Positions 6,973-15,247 of a stretch of DNA of 64,000 nucleotides are shown here, one piece after another. The notes under the pieces were generated by a model. The model saw only the letters and a list, made by a program, of their open reading frames with translations. It had not been told where the DNA came from and did not search any database. The stretch lies in assembly GCA_948607205.1 (NCBI GenBank), contig CAPERS010000001.1:62001-126000 (forward strand), written 5' to 3'. This stretch comes from an uncultured Eubacteriales bacterium (GTDB taxonomy: Bacteria > Bacillota > Clostridia > Christensenellales > UBA1242). Both the position numbers and the translations under genes were made by a program. Numbering within the stretch: position 1 is the stretch's first letter; the number at the start of each line of letters is the position of its first letter.

Positions 6973-7746
6973 CTATTCTGATTTATCTTTTTCATCATCC
7001 ACGATAATATCAGTTTCATCGTCTTCGACGACGATTTCAGTTTCCGCTTTCTGTTCGACTTCGTCTTCGGAAATTATCTCTTCGCCTTTCTTATGGCAGA
7101 AGAATTTTTTAAGTTTGTCAGCAAAGCCAACTTTGTTTTCGGTGTGATGAATAAGGCGATAAATGTTGGCGTGATGACGAATATATGTGAGCGCAACCAA
7201 AAACCATATGATTGCTGTGATTGCCCAAGCATAAGGAACACCAGTCAGCCAAATAAAAATCGTTTCGGCAATTGCAAGTGCTGTGAGATAGATAAAAGAT
7301 GCAACTGCGCCATAGTCCATGAAATATAGAATTGTTGCACAAACAAAGAACCATGCGATTGCCACATACCAAAGTTCTGAGAAAAGAAAAACACCTGCAA
7401 AGCAAGCAACGCCTTTTCCGCCTTTAAATTTTGACCAGACTGGAAAGTTATAGCCGAGAAGTATGAAAAGCCCTGCCATCCAAAAGACAACTTGACTATA
7501 TGGCTCTGGCGTAACAATTTTGCAAACAAGGCAAGTCACGCCAGCCTTTACAACTTCAGCAAGAAAGGTAAATAGCGCAAGTTTGAAACCAAAACTTCTA
7601 AGCATATTCATTGTTCCGGGATTTCCACTGCCCACTTTGGTGATGTCTTTATGCCTGCCATACCAAGCGATTATCTTCGAAAAATTGATTGTTCCAATAA
7701 AATAAGAAACAATGGCAATTAAAACAAAAATTGAGATTATGTTCAT
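6973..7746 (-). CDS. plsY: Acyl-phosphate glycerol-3-phosphate acyltransferase
   Basis: PlsY is the membrane acyltransferase that makes lysophosphatidate from acyl-phosphate and glycerol-3-phosphate. Visible family marks are SYFIGTINFSKIIAW, GSGNPGTMNMLR (the phosphate-binding loop) and FKGGKGVACFAG. About five membrane segments fill residues 1-200. The protein (257 residues) is longer than usual (about 200) because of a charged, acidic tail from about residue 215 (many E and D, ending DEKDKSE). Its ATG overlaps the der stop as ATGA, so the two are translationally coupled. The tail is the only odd feature and its role is unknown. Confidence 0.95.
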   Translation of the reverse strand: MNIISIFVLIAIVSYFIGTINFSKIIAWYGRHKDITKVGSGNPGTMNMLRSFGFKLALFTFLAEVVKAGVTCLVCKIVTPEPYSQVVFWMAGLFILLGYNFPVWSKFKGGKGVACFAGVFLFSELWYVAIAWFFVCATILYFMDYGAVASFIYLTALAIAETIFIWLTGVPYAWAITAIIWFLVALTYIRHHANIYRLIHHTENKVGFADKLKKFFCHKKGEEIISEDEVEQKAETEIVVEDDETDIIVDDEKDKSE

Positions 7747-9053
7747 TCTTTATCCTCCTTGCCACGAAATATTATACGGATTGGCGTGCCAGAAAAGTCC
7801 ATTCGTTCTCTGAATTTATTTTCAAGATATCTTGAATAAGAGAAATTGATAAGTTTTGGGTCGCTGACAAACATTACAAATGTTGGCGGATTGGTTGAAA
7901 CTTGTGTAATAAATTTTATCTTCGCCCGCCTGCCCGAATGTGATGGTGGCTCAAAATTGAGAATGGCATCATGGAGAATATCGTTTAGAAGTCCTGTTGT
8001 GATTCTCTTTGAAGAATTTTCATAAACTTGTGCCACTTTTTCCATAATTTGACCTGTGCTTGCACCAGTAAGCGCCGAAACATAGATTGACTGAAAATAT
8101 TTCATGAATGATAGGTCTTCTTTAAGACCTGCCTCGAAAGCATTTTTATCCTTGGCTTTTATATCCCACTTATTGACAACAATAACGCTTGGCTTACCCG
8201 CTTCGTGCACATACCCGGCAACGCGAACATCCTGTTCAGACAGCCTGTCCGCACTGCCGTCAACAACAATCATAACCACATCGGCCTCGTCAATTGCTGA
8301 CATCGTTCTGAGAACTGAATAGCCCTCAATCGACTGCTGTTCAACGCCACGCTTGCGCCTTAGTCCTGCCGTGTCAACAAGAGCATAGTCTTTTTTGTTA
8401 TACCTGAATGGAACAAGCACGCTGTCACGCGTTGTGCCTTCAATGCCACTGACAACCACTCTTTCACTGCCGATAAGACGATTGACAAGTGAACTTTTGC
8501 CAACGTTTGGTCTTCCAACGATTGCAACTTTTGTGGCTTTTGTATATTCTCCGCTAAACTTTGGAAAGTGTGAAACAATTGCGTCAAGAATATCCCCAAG
8601 ACCTTTACTTTGAAGAACTGAAAGTGGCATTGGATCGCCAAGACCAAGACTGTAAAACTCATAGGTGTTCTCAACTTCAAACTTGTCAAGTTTGTTAACA
8701 ACCAAAACAACTGGTTTCTTTGAACGCTTAAGCACTGACGCAACATCTTCGTCGTTAAGTGTCACTCCGCTTTGACCGTCAACAATAAACACAATCACGT
8801 CACTTTCATTTATGGCAACTTCTGCCTGCTTTTTGATGTCGCTTTGAAAAACATCGTCACTTCTTGGGTCAAGACCACCAGTGTCGACAAGCAAAAATTC
8901 ATGCCCACACCATTCGGCATCAGCATAAATTCTGTCACGCGTCACTCCAGGCGTGTCATCAACAATTGAAATTCTCTTTCCGCAGATTTTGTTGAAAAAT
9001 GTTGACTTGCCAACATTTGGTCTTCCAACAACTGCAACGATAGGTTTTAACAT
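7743..9053 (-). CDS. der: Ribosome biogenesis GTPase Der (EngA)
   Basis: 436 residues with two GTPase domains in tandem, each with its P-loop: GRPNVGKST near residue 9 and GRPNVGKSS near 180, plus NKLD and NKWD specificity motifs and the C-terminal KH-like domain. Der acts in 50S subunit assembly. The start at 9053 (MLKPIVAVVG) matches the family start; upstream in-frame codons are ignored. No Shine-Dalgarno is present, and a TTGTTA-17-TATCAT promoter ends 6 bp before the ATG, so the mRNA is probably leaderless. plsY follows with a 4-bp overlap. Confidence 0.97.
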   Translation of the reverse strand: MLKPIVAVVGRPNVGKSTFFNKICGKRISIVDDTPGVTRDRIYADAEWCGHEFLLVDTGGLDPRSDDVFQSDIKKQAEVAINESDVIVFIVDGQSGVTLNDEDVASVLKRSKKPVVLVVNKLDKFEVENTYEFYSLGLGDPMPLSVLQSKGLGDILDAIVSHFPKFSGEYTKATKVAIVGRPNVGKSSLVNRLIGSERVVVSGIEGTTRDSVLVPFRYNKKDYALVDTAGLRRKRGVEQQSIEGYSVLRTMSAIDEADVVMIVVDGSADRLSEQDVRVAGYVHEAGKPSVIVVNKWDIKAKDKNAFEAGLKEDLSFMKYFQSIYVSALTGASTGQIMEKVAQVYENSSKRITTGLLNDILHDAILNFEPPSHSGRRAKIKFITQVSTNPPTFVMFVSDPKLINFSYSRYLENKFRERMDFSGTPIRIIFRGKEDKE

Positions 9054-9059
9054 ATTTAA

Positions 9060-9088
9060 ATGATAACACAAAAGCAAAATTTTAACAA
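9060..9088 (-). promoter_or_regulatory. Candidate sigma-A promoter of der-plsY (leaderless)
   Basis: TTGTTA (9088-9083), 17 bp, TATCAT (9065-9060) on the minus strand. Only 6 bp separate the -10 from the ATG at 9053. Confidence 0.5.
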
Positions 9089-9131
9089 CTTAATTTAAGA
9101 AATTTAATTTGATAAATTTAAAAATATATTT

Positions 9132-11237
9132 TTATTTACAACCCTTGCAATCGCCCTTGCACTTTGATGAATATGGACAAGATTTTTTCTTTCTTAAAAA
9201 CTTGATGAGATAGCAAATGGAACATAGCACAATGATAATCAAAATTGCAACAACAAAGACTTTCCAAAATCCAAAAATTTCGATAAGACGAGCAAGGTTA
9301 TACGCCATCATCGCAACGATATATGCAACAATGAGCTCTATTACAATTCCGATAAACGTCCACTTTTTGCCAATTTCTTTTGATAAAACTGACGCTGTCG
9401 CAAGGCAAGGGAAATACAATAGCGAGAAAACAAGATAGGCTATGACTGCACTTGGGCTTGTGAAATACACCGCACTCGTTGGGTCTTTGACAGAATCTCC
9501 AATCAGCGATTCGCTTGCTTCGTCAACATGATTGAACATTGCAATGGATGACACAATCACCTCTTTTGCAATAAGTCCAGCAATAAGTGCGGAAACAAGT
9601 CCCCAACTGCCAAAACCGAGAGGAATGAAAATTGGTGCTAAAATTTTGCCAAGACTTTCAAGCATGCTTGCTCCGCCAGAAGAAGCAACATAACTGAATG
9701 TGAACGAGAAATTTCCAAGAATCCAAACAATCACATTCATTGAAACAATCAGCGTTCCAACACGAATGAGGAAAAGTTTGACGTTGTCCCAAAGCACAGA
9801 AAGAACGCGTTTGAAACTCATAGAGCGATATGGCGGAAACTCCAAAATAAAAGTCTGTTCCTTGCTTTTTAGAAGTGTTTTTTCAAGTATAAAACTTAGC
9901 GAAATTGCAACAACAACTCCAAGCAGATAAAGTCCTAGAATAACAAAAATGTTTTTTGCGCCAAAAAATGCGCCACCCAAAACGGCATAGATAGGAAATT
10001 TGGCACTGCAACTCATGTATGGCGTTAAAAGTCCAGTTTTGATTTTGGAATTTTTATCCTCCATATTGCGTGCTGTAAGCACCGCGGTCGTCGAGCATCC
10101 AAAGCCCATAAGAAGCGTGTAAACACTTTTGCCAGAAAGACCAACTTTACTCAAAATATCCTCAAACACAAATGCAATGCGAGAGAGATAACCGCTGTCT
10201 TCAAGGATTGACAAAAAGAGGAACAGAAGTGCGACCTGTGGCAAAAAACCAAGAATTGAGCCAAGAGCGCCTACTATTGCCGTTTCAAAAAACGAAACTA
10301 TCCAACTGCTCTGCCCAAATAATCCAGTAAGCCATGAAAGCAGTGGTTTGAATGCGCTGTCGAGAAGAAAAGAAAGTCCGTCACTGCACCACGCACCTAT
10401 TGAGAAAAATGTGAGATAAAAAGCAATAGCCAAAAACAAAAGAAAAATTGGAAAGGCAAGAAATCTGTTCATGACAAATTTATCGAATTTGCTTCTGCCA
10501 TAAACACGCGTTTGCTTTGTCATGCATGAAGAGAAAATCTTATCAATATAGTCATATCTTGCCCGCGCAACTTCTTCAATATGGTCAGAAAGATTTTCAA
10601 TATTTATGCCCACTTTCTTTGCAATTTCTTCATCTTTTTCAAGCAATTTGATGGCATAAAAAACTTTAAGTTTTTCTTCAATTTTTCCAAGTCGCGAAAA
10701 ATCCAAATTCAAACTTTTTATATATGGCAATACTTTTCTTTCACTATTTTTTTGACCATTTTCTAATTCCAAAATGGCATCATTGAGCGCGCCCAATGTG
10801 CTTTTATCACGCGCATTGATTGGAACAACTTTGATTCCAAGCATTTTGCCAAGAGAGGAATAGTCAATCTTACAAATTGGCTTTTTGTCAATCTGGTTGA
10901 CCGCCAATATGACAGGCACGCCAAGTTCCAAAAGTCCGAGCGTGAGATAGAGATTGCGTTGAAGATTGCTGGCATCACAAATATTGACAACAAGTCGGTC
11001 TGGTGTTTTTAAGATATAGTCGACTGCGACTTTTTCTTCATAACTAAGGCTTGTGAGAGAATAAATGCCAGGCAAATCAACAATGTTTATTTCCTGCCCT
11101 TTAAAAGAATATCTTTTTGCCTTTTCTTCAACTGTCACGCCATGCCAGTTTCCCACATGCTCATGCGCACCAGTGAGCGAGTTAAAAAGCGTGGTTTTTC
11201 CAGTGTTGGCATTCCCTACCAGGTTGACATTAATCAT
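9132..11237 (-). CDS. feoB: Ferrous iron transport protein B
   Basis: 701 residues: an N-terminal G domain (GNANTGKTTLFN at residue 7, DLPGIYSLT, NQID), a helical spacer to about residue 240, then a polytopic membrane domain with the duplicated Gate motifs (GFGCSTTAVL, MSCSAKFPIY). It imports Fe(II). The C-terminus ends in a Cys-rich tail (CPYSSKCKGDCKGCK) that may bind iron on the cytosolic side; such tails are known in part of the family. The start ATG overlaps the feoA stop by 4 bp. The operon is feoA-feoB from one promoter. No Fur-type operator could be assigned by eye. Confidence 0.96.
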   Translation of the reverse strand: MINVNLVGNANTGKTTLFNSLTGAHEHVGNWHGVTVEEKAKRYSFKGQEINIVDLPGIYSLTSLSYEEKVAVDYILKTPDRLVVNICDASNLQRNLYLTLGLLELGVPVILAVNQIDKKPICKIDYSSLGKMLGIKVVPINARDKSTLGALNDAILELENGQKNSERKVLPYIKSLNLDFSRLGKIEEKLKVFYAIKLLEKDEEIAKKVGINIENLSDHIEEVARARYDYIDKIFSSCMTKQTRVYGRSKFDKFVMNRFLAFPIFLLFLAIAFYLTFFSIGAWCSDGLSFLLDSAFKPLLSWLTGLFGQSSWIVSFFETAIVGALGSILGFLPQVALLFLFLSILEDSGYLSRIAFVFEDILSKVGLSGKSVYTLLMGFGCSTTAVLTARNMEDKNSKIKTGLLTPYMSCSAKFPIYAVLGGAFFGAKNIFVILGLYLLGVVVAISLSFILEKTLLKSKEQTFILEFPPYRSMSFKRVLSVLWDNVKLFLIRVGTLIVSMNVIVWILGNFSFTFSYVASSGGASMLESLGKILAPIFIPLGFGSWGLVSALIAGLIAKEVIVSSIAMFNHVDEASESLIGDSVKDPTSAVYFTSPSAVIAYLVFSLLYFPCLATASVLSKEIGKKWTFIGIVIELIVAYIVAMMAYNLARLIEIFGFWKVFVVAILIIIVLCSICYLIKFLRKKKSCPYSSKCKGDCKGCK

Positions 11238-11479
11238 TTCGCCCCTCCACTTTCTTTCAAAATTATTGCCTCAGCAACAGTTGAACGAAGTGACAATGTG
11301 TAGGCACGAATTTCCACCAAATATGCCTTTCCAAGCAATGATTTTCGCACTGCTGTGACCTTTTGACCTGAAGTGAATCCGAGGTCATAGAGCCTGCGCC
11401 GAATTTTCATGGGTGCATTAGGGTCAATTTTATCAATTTCATAAAGTTTGCCAAACTTGGCTGAATTTAATCTTAACAT
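11234..11479 (-). CDS. feoA: Ferrous iron transport protein A
   Basis: An 81-residue SH3-like FeoA protein (RRRLYDLGFTSGQKV is the family core) that assists FeoB. ATG at 11479 has no Shine-Dalgarno; TTGTCA-17-TAATAC ends 9 bp upstream, so the message may begin within 2-3 bases of the ATG. It is first gene of feoAB and diverges from nrdR, whose own promoter lies next to it. Confidence 0.93.
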   Translation of the reverse strand: MLRLNSAKFGKLYEIDKIDPNAPMKIRRRLYDLGFTSGQKVTAVRKSLLGKAYLVEIRAYTLSLRSTVAEAIILKESGGAK

Positions 11480-11488
11480 GTTTCAATT

Positions 11489-11517
11489 GTATTATTTTTT
11501 TGAATTTTACATGACAA
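11489..11517 (-). promoter_or_regulatory. Candidate promoter of feoAB (near-leaderless)
   Basis: TTGTCA (11517-11512), 17 bp, TAATAC (11494-11489) on the minus strand, -10 ending 9 bp before the feoA ATG. Confidence 0.5.
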
Positions 11518-11532
11518 ATTTACAAAATCTGT

Positions 11533-11561
11533 TTGGCTGTATCAAACTTTTGTGCTACAAT
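11533..11561 (+). promoter_or_regulatory. Promoter of nrdR
   Basis: TTGGCT (11533-11538), 17 bp, TACAAT (11556-11561), 20 bp before the ATG, followed by the SD AAGGAGAT. Confidence 0.65.
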
Positions 11562-11581
11562 ATATTCAAGGAGATAAACTT

Positions 11582-12025
11582 ATGAAGTGTATATATTGTG
11601 GTTGCGAGGAAAATAAAGTTCTCGATTCAAGAAACTCAGATGAAACAAATTCAATCAGAAGACGCCGTGAATGCATTAACTGTGGCAAGCGTTTCACAAC
11701 CTATGAAACAATCGAAACAACTCCAATTTTGGTTGTCAAAAATGATGGTTCAAGACAAGCGTTTGACGCAAACAAAATCAAAAAAGGCCTTATCATAGCC
11801 TGTGAAAAACGCCCAGTCAGCGCTGTTCAAATTGACAATATGGTCGCAAACATTGAAAAGAATATTCAAAATCGCCTGCTTCAAGAAGTCAAATCATCAG
11901 AGATTGGCGAAATGGTGATGGAGCAACTCAAAAAAGTTGACGATGTTGCTTATGTTCGCTTTGCATCAGTATATCGCAAATTCACAGACCTCACTTCATT
12001 CAAACGCCTTCTTGATGAAGTTTAA
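11582..12025 (+). CDS. nrdR: Transcriptional repressor NrdR
   Basis: 147 residues with the N-terminal zinc ribbon (MKCIYCGCEE and later INCGKRFTTYE, four Cys) and the ATP-cone domain from about residue 48 (LVVKNDGSRQAFD). NrdR senses ATP/dATP and represses ribonucleotide reductase genes. The start at 11582 is set by the SD AAGGAGAT and the family start, not the longer frame from 11552. No nrd genes are in the window. An array of degenerate 55-57-bp repeats begins just after the stop codon. Confidence 0.97.
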   Translation: MKCIYCGCEENKVLDSRNSDETNSIRRRRECINCGKRFTTYETIETTPILVVKNDGSRQAFDANKIKKGLIIACEKRPVSAVQIDNMVANIEKNIQNRLLQEVKSSEIGEMVMEQLKKVDDVAYVRFASVYRKFTDLTSFKRLLDEV

Positions 12026-12027
12026 AA

Positions 12028-12222
12028 GGCGATGCCTCCTACTAAGTGAAACAAGTGTTGTTTTCAAAAACAATACATTTGAGAGACGATGTCTCATACT
12101 AATCAAAAACCAATTTTGTTTGATGTCAAATTTTTCAAAGATATTTTTTCCTACTAAGTGAAACAAATGTTATTTAAAGACAATTTTTTTGAGAGGAGTT
12201 GCGTCTTTTTAGGCAAATAAAA
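12028..12222. repeat. Degenerate tandem repeat, about 55-57 bp unit, 3.5 copies
   Basis: Units begin at 12028, 12085, 12140 and 12195. Shared elements are a GxCGATGxCTC-like head, CTACTAAGTGAAACAA at offset 11 in units 1 and 3 (ATACTAATCAAA in unit 2), and a TTTTGAGA-like end in units 1 and 3. Unit 4 is partial. The rest of the nrdR-sigE gap (to 12322) is AT-rich with no further feature seen. Confidence 0.65.
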
Positions 12223-12322
12223 AAATAAAAACTTAATCAACAAAACCGAAACTTACTTAAAACAAAAATTATAACAAAAAACAAACCATATTTTTAAATC
12301 ATGATTTGTTTTTTTGAGTTGT

Positions 12323-13057
12323 TTAACATCTTTGCTCTTTTTCTATTTTCACTCGCATTTCATCAAGTATGCGTTTTTCAAGACGAGAAATATAACTTTG
12401 ACTTATTCCAAGTTTGTCAGCAACTTCCTTTTGAGTTAGTTCATCTTGCCCTGTCAAGCCATAACGCAAAATCATTATTTCTTGTTCGCGAGATGATAGC
12501 CCTTCAATAAGCATATGAACAATTTGTTTATCTGCGCTGTCGTCAACAGTTTTTTCAATAACGTCTTCCTCGCTTTGCAAAACATCGGCAAGGAAAAGTT
12601 GATTGCCCTCCTTGTCCATGCTTATAGGTTTATCAAGACTGATATCCAAAGATGTTTTAGAAGTTTTGCGAAGAAACATGAGTATCTCATTTTCAATACA
12701 CCGACATGCATAGGTTGCAAGCTTTATATTTTTATCAATATTAAACGTTTTAACTGCTTTAATCAATCCCACAGAGCCTATTGAAATCAAATCTTCAAAT
12801 TCAACCGAAGTATTTTCAAATTTCTTTGCGATATAAACGACAAGTCGCAAATTGTGTTCAATCAAACTGTTGATTGCTCTTGCACTGCCTTGTGATTTAA
12901 GCAAAAGAAGTTCATTTTCTTCTTCAGATGAAAGTGGCGCAGGAAGGTCTGCGTGACCATAAACATAACAAACAATATTTTCAGGGTCTTGAAAATTTAT
13001 ATACTTTTTGAAGGTGTTATAAAGCCAAAGCTTAATTTTGAAAATAATTTTAAACAT
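12323..13057 (-). CDS. sigE: Sporulation sigma factor SigE (pro-sigma-E)
   Basis: 244 residues. The basic amphipathic pro-sequence (about residues 1-31) runs into ADLPAPLSSEEENELL, the counterpart of the Bacillus processing region before LPPPL. Region 2 (NLRLVVYIAKKFENTS, LISIGSVGLIKAV) and the region 4 HTH (LTQKEVADKLGISQSYISRLEKR) are intact. SigE is the early mother-cell sigma factor; it is activated by SpoIIGA, the gene just upstream on the same strand (gap 19 bp), and signalled by SpoIIR, also in this window. SD AAAAGGAGA. Candidate targets here are spoVM, spoIVA and spoIIP. Confidence 0.97.
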   Translation of the reverse strand: MFKIIFKIKLWLYNTFKKYINFQDPENIVCYVYGHADLPAPLSSEEENELLLLKSQGSARAINSLIEHNLRLVVYIAKKFENTSVEFEDLISIGSVGLIKAVKTFNIDKNIKLATYACRCIENEILMFLRKTSKTSLDISLDKPISMDKEGNQLFLADVLQSEEDVIEKTVDDSADKQIVHMLIEGLSSREQEIMILRYGLTGQDELTQKEVADKLGISQSYISRLEKRILDEMRVKIEKEQRC

Positions 13058-13076
13058 AATATCTCCTTTTAAAATA

Positions 13077-13886
13077 TTAAATTATCTCGCCATGAAGAAG
13101 TATATTTTTCCCAAACGACCGCTCGAATCCAGAAAAGGTCAAACCAAGCATCATGTTTTTATATTCCTTTGTCACACCGTTGCCACATATGTCAACTTTG
13201 CCAACAGAAAAAACTAGAATTTGTGTTCCGCTTGCAATTGTGCTTAGTTTGATATAGTGAGCATTGTTCAGTGTTGTCAAATCAGTTTTTTTGAGATAGG
13301 CTGATAGATAATTTGTATTCTCATATAGTTTTTTAAATATGTCGAAATTGATTAAAACAACAGGTTTTTTGGTGATTGGGTCATAAAGCAAATTTCCGCT
13401 GTCTAAAAAGCCCTCTTCCTCGACAAGTTTTCCGTCATTAAATATTTTGACTTTGAATGAAAAATCTTCAATGTGCTTTTGCCTAAGTCGCATTTTGAAA
13501 ATGCTTTTGCTGACCAAAAAAATCACAAGACAAATGGCAAGAACGACCAAAAGTGGCAATTGCCCAAAGGTTGAAGAAATTGCATAGCATCCTCCGCCAA
13601 ACAAAAAGGACAGACCCAAAAACACACTATAAATCTGACAAAATCGCTTGAAAGACTTAAAGTTGAATGAGACTGACACAAGAAGAACAGAAACAAAAAC
13701 TTGTGTCAAAAGTTTGGCGTAGGACGGAAGTGCAAACAGAGGCAGGATGACAGCGATAATTCCGCCAACCAAAGCAGAAAGCCAGATGAATTTGGCCTTT
13801 TCTTTCAAAAAAAGGGCTGTCAAAAACAAGATGAAGAAGTTGATTGTCAAATTTATAAAAAGCGAAAACTCAATTTCAATAATCAT
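13077..13886 (-). CDS. spoIIGA: Sporulation sigma-E factor processing peptidase
   Basis: 269 residues: five predicted membrane segments in the first 140 residues, then a cytosolic aspartic-protease domain with FLDSGNLLYDP (catalytic Asp in DSGN) and a later hydrophobic stretch. SpoIIGA cleaves pro-SigE at the septum after SpoIIR signalling. ATG with SD AAGAGGTG. It is cotranscribed with sigE. A possible sigma-A promoter (TTGGTA-17-TAAACT) lies upstream; no convincing Spo0A box was identified. Confidence 0.93.
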   Translation of the reverse strand: MIIEIEFSLFINLTINFFILFLTALFLKEKAKFIWLSALVGGIIAVILPLFALPSYAKLLTQVFVSVLLVSVSFNFKSFKRFCQIYSVFLGLSFLFGGGCYAISSTFGQLPLLVVLAICLVIFLVSKSIFKMRLRQKHIEDFSFKVKIFNDGKLVEEEGFLDSGNLLYDPITKKPVVLINFDIFKKLYENTNYLSAYLKKTDLTTLNNAHYIKLSTIASGTQILVFSVGKVDICGNGVTKEYKNMMLGLTFSGFERSFGKNILLHGEII

Positions 13887-13904
13887 TGTTCACCTCTTGC
13901 AACA

Positions 13905-13933
13905 AGTTTAATTTATGTGAAAAAATTTACCAA
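13905..13933 (-). promoter_or_regulatory. Candidate promoter of spoIIGA-sigE
   Basis: TTGGTA (13933-13928), 17 bp, TAAACT (13910-13905) on the minus strand, 18 bp before the ATG. In Bacillus this operon uses Spo0A-activated sigma-A; the spacing here is normal. Confidence 0.35.
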
Positions 13934-14077
13934 AAAGAAAAAAGTGGAAAAATTAGAGAAAGACGAAAATTAAAAAGAAAATTGTTTTACATCAATTTTC
14001 AGCAATTTTCTCTCTTATTTTCTTAATTTTGCTAAATTTATTTAAATTTTGCAGAAGTTGTTAAATTTTAAATATGT

Positions 14078-14106
14078 TTGACTTTTTTCAAAAGAAAAAT
14101 TATACT
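14078..14106 (+). promoter_or_regulatory. Promoter of rsmE (leaderless)
   Basis: TTGACT (14078-14083), exactly 17 bp, TATACT (14101-14106). The ATG that fits RsmE is at 14113, 6 bp after the -10, so transcription should start at the start codon. Confidence 0.65.
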
Positions 14107-14112
14107 TATCTC

Positions 14113-14817
14113 ATGAAAAGATTTTTTGGAAAAATAAAAAATGAACATATGCTCATCGATGAAAGCGAGCATATTCATTTGAGCAAAGTTCTCAGAATGA
14201 AAGTTGGTGACAAAATCATTGTCAATTGTAATGATGAATTTGATTATTATTGCACAATCGAAAGCATAACAAAATCTCAAACAGTTGCAAACGTTGAAAG
14301 CAAAAAAGAATGCCCAGCTCTTCCAAAACGCAATATCGTGCTTTTTCAAGCAATTCCGAAAAAGGAATATTTTGACACAATAATCGCAAAATCTATTGAA
14401 CTTGGTGTTTCGAAAATTCAGCCTTTCACAAGCCAGTTCACAGTTGTTAAGGATGTAAAAAAAGATAGAACGATTGCTCAAATTATGACTGCATGCAAAC
14501 AGTGTGAGCGTTCAAAACTTGCCGAACTTGGCGACGTCAAAACTTTTTCTGAAATGCTCAATTCTCTTTCAAACTTCGATGTCGTTCTCTTTGCAAATGA
14601 GGACGAAAATGAAACTTCAAAATTTTCACCTAACTTTGTTGAAAACAAACAAAACATTGCCGTCATTGTTGGCGCTGAAGCAGGATTCAGCCCAGACGAA
14701 CGAGAAGCAATCAAAAAGGCTGGCGCAAAGTCAATCACGCTTGGAAAGAGAATCCTTAGAAACGACACTGCTTGCGTCTCAATGCTCACTCTTGCAGGAA
14801 TCTTTTCAGATAATTAA
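14113..14817 (+). CDS. rsmE: 16S rRNA (uracil-1498-N3)-methyltransferase RsmE
   Basis: 234 residues with an N-terminal PUA-like domain (HIHLSKVLRMKVGD) and a C-terminal SPOUT domain with the knot motifs VGAEAGFSPDE and TLGKRILRNDTA. It methylates U1498 of 16S rRNA. The start at 14113 (MKRFFGKI) is preferred over the longer frame from 14074 because a strong promoter sits inside that extension; there is no Shine-Dalgarno. It is the only plus-strand gene between the minus-strand sigE and sigG operons. Confidence 0.95.
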   Translation: MKRFFGKIKNEHMLIDESEHIHLSKVLRMKVGDKIIVNCNDEFDYYCTIESITKSQTVANVESKKECPALPKRNIVLFQAIPKKEYFDTIIAKSIELGVSKIQPFTSQFTVVKDVKKDRTIAQIMTACKQCERSKLAELGDVKTFSEMLNSLSNFDVVLFANEDENETSKFSPNFVENKQNIAVIVGAEAGFSPDEREAIKKAGAKSITLGKRILRNDTACVSMLTLAGIFSDN

Positions 14818-14847
14818 TTTTTGACATCAATATAAGATATTTAAATT

Positions 14848-14877
14848 AAAAAACTAGCAAAAGCTTGCTAGTTTTTT
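14848..14877. terminator. Bidirectional terminator between rsmE and the ylmC-type gene
   Basis: AAAAAACTAGCAA, a 4-base loop, TTGCTAGTTTTTT; a 13-bp perfect stem. The minus-strand reading overlaps the stop of the convergent gene. Confidence 0.9.
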
Positions 14878-15167
14878 GGTTTTTTATCATCATCAACTGA
14901 AAGAATATATGGGTTTGTTGGCACGCCTTGACCACGGAGTTCAACCAAAATCGTGTCTTCCCCAATTTTAACCACACAGCCAAAAGGAATAAAAAGTTGC
15001 CCAGCACCTTTAAAAATATTCCACCCTGATTTTTCACCCGGCACAACAATGCCCAGCACACGCGCACACTGCAAATCAAAAACTATGTCAACAATATGTC
15101 CAAGTTTACGGCCATCCAAAACGTTGACAACTTCTTTGCATCTTAACTCTAAAAATGAACTTTCCAC
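14868..15167 (-). CDS. YlmC/YmxH family sporulation-associated PRC-barrel protein
   Basis: About 99 residues with the PRC-barrel pattern KEVVNVLDGRKLGHIVDIVF, VLGIVVPGEK and IPFGCVVKIGEDTILVEL. Members are small proteins regularly found near sigG in spore formers; their biochemical role is not established. The start is taken as GTG 15167 (VESSFLELRCKEV), where family members begin; there is no SD, and TATAAT sits three bases upstream. It lies downstream of sigG on the same strand, the usual clostridial neighbourhood. Confidence 0.85.
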   Translation of the reverse strand: MESSFLELRCKEVVNVLDGRKLGHIVDIVFDLQCARVLGIVVPGEKSGWNIFKGAGQLFIPFGCVVKIGEDTILVELRGQGVPTNPYILSVDDDKKPKN

Positions 15168-15247
15168 ATGATTATATATGCAACCCTTCAACAAAAAATG
15201 CCAAAATATTTGCAAAAATATTTAAGCATAAAAAATTCAAAAAAACA

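Noticed and set aside
12028..12222. Repeat array as a possible CRISPR
   Set aside because: Units are contiguous and degenerate, with no constant repeat plus variable spacer pattern and no cas genes. The same holds for the repeats at 43731-43985.
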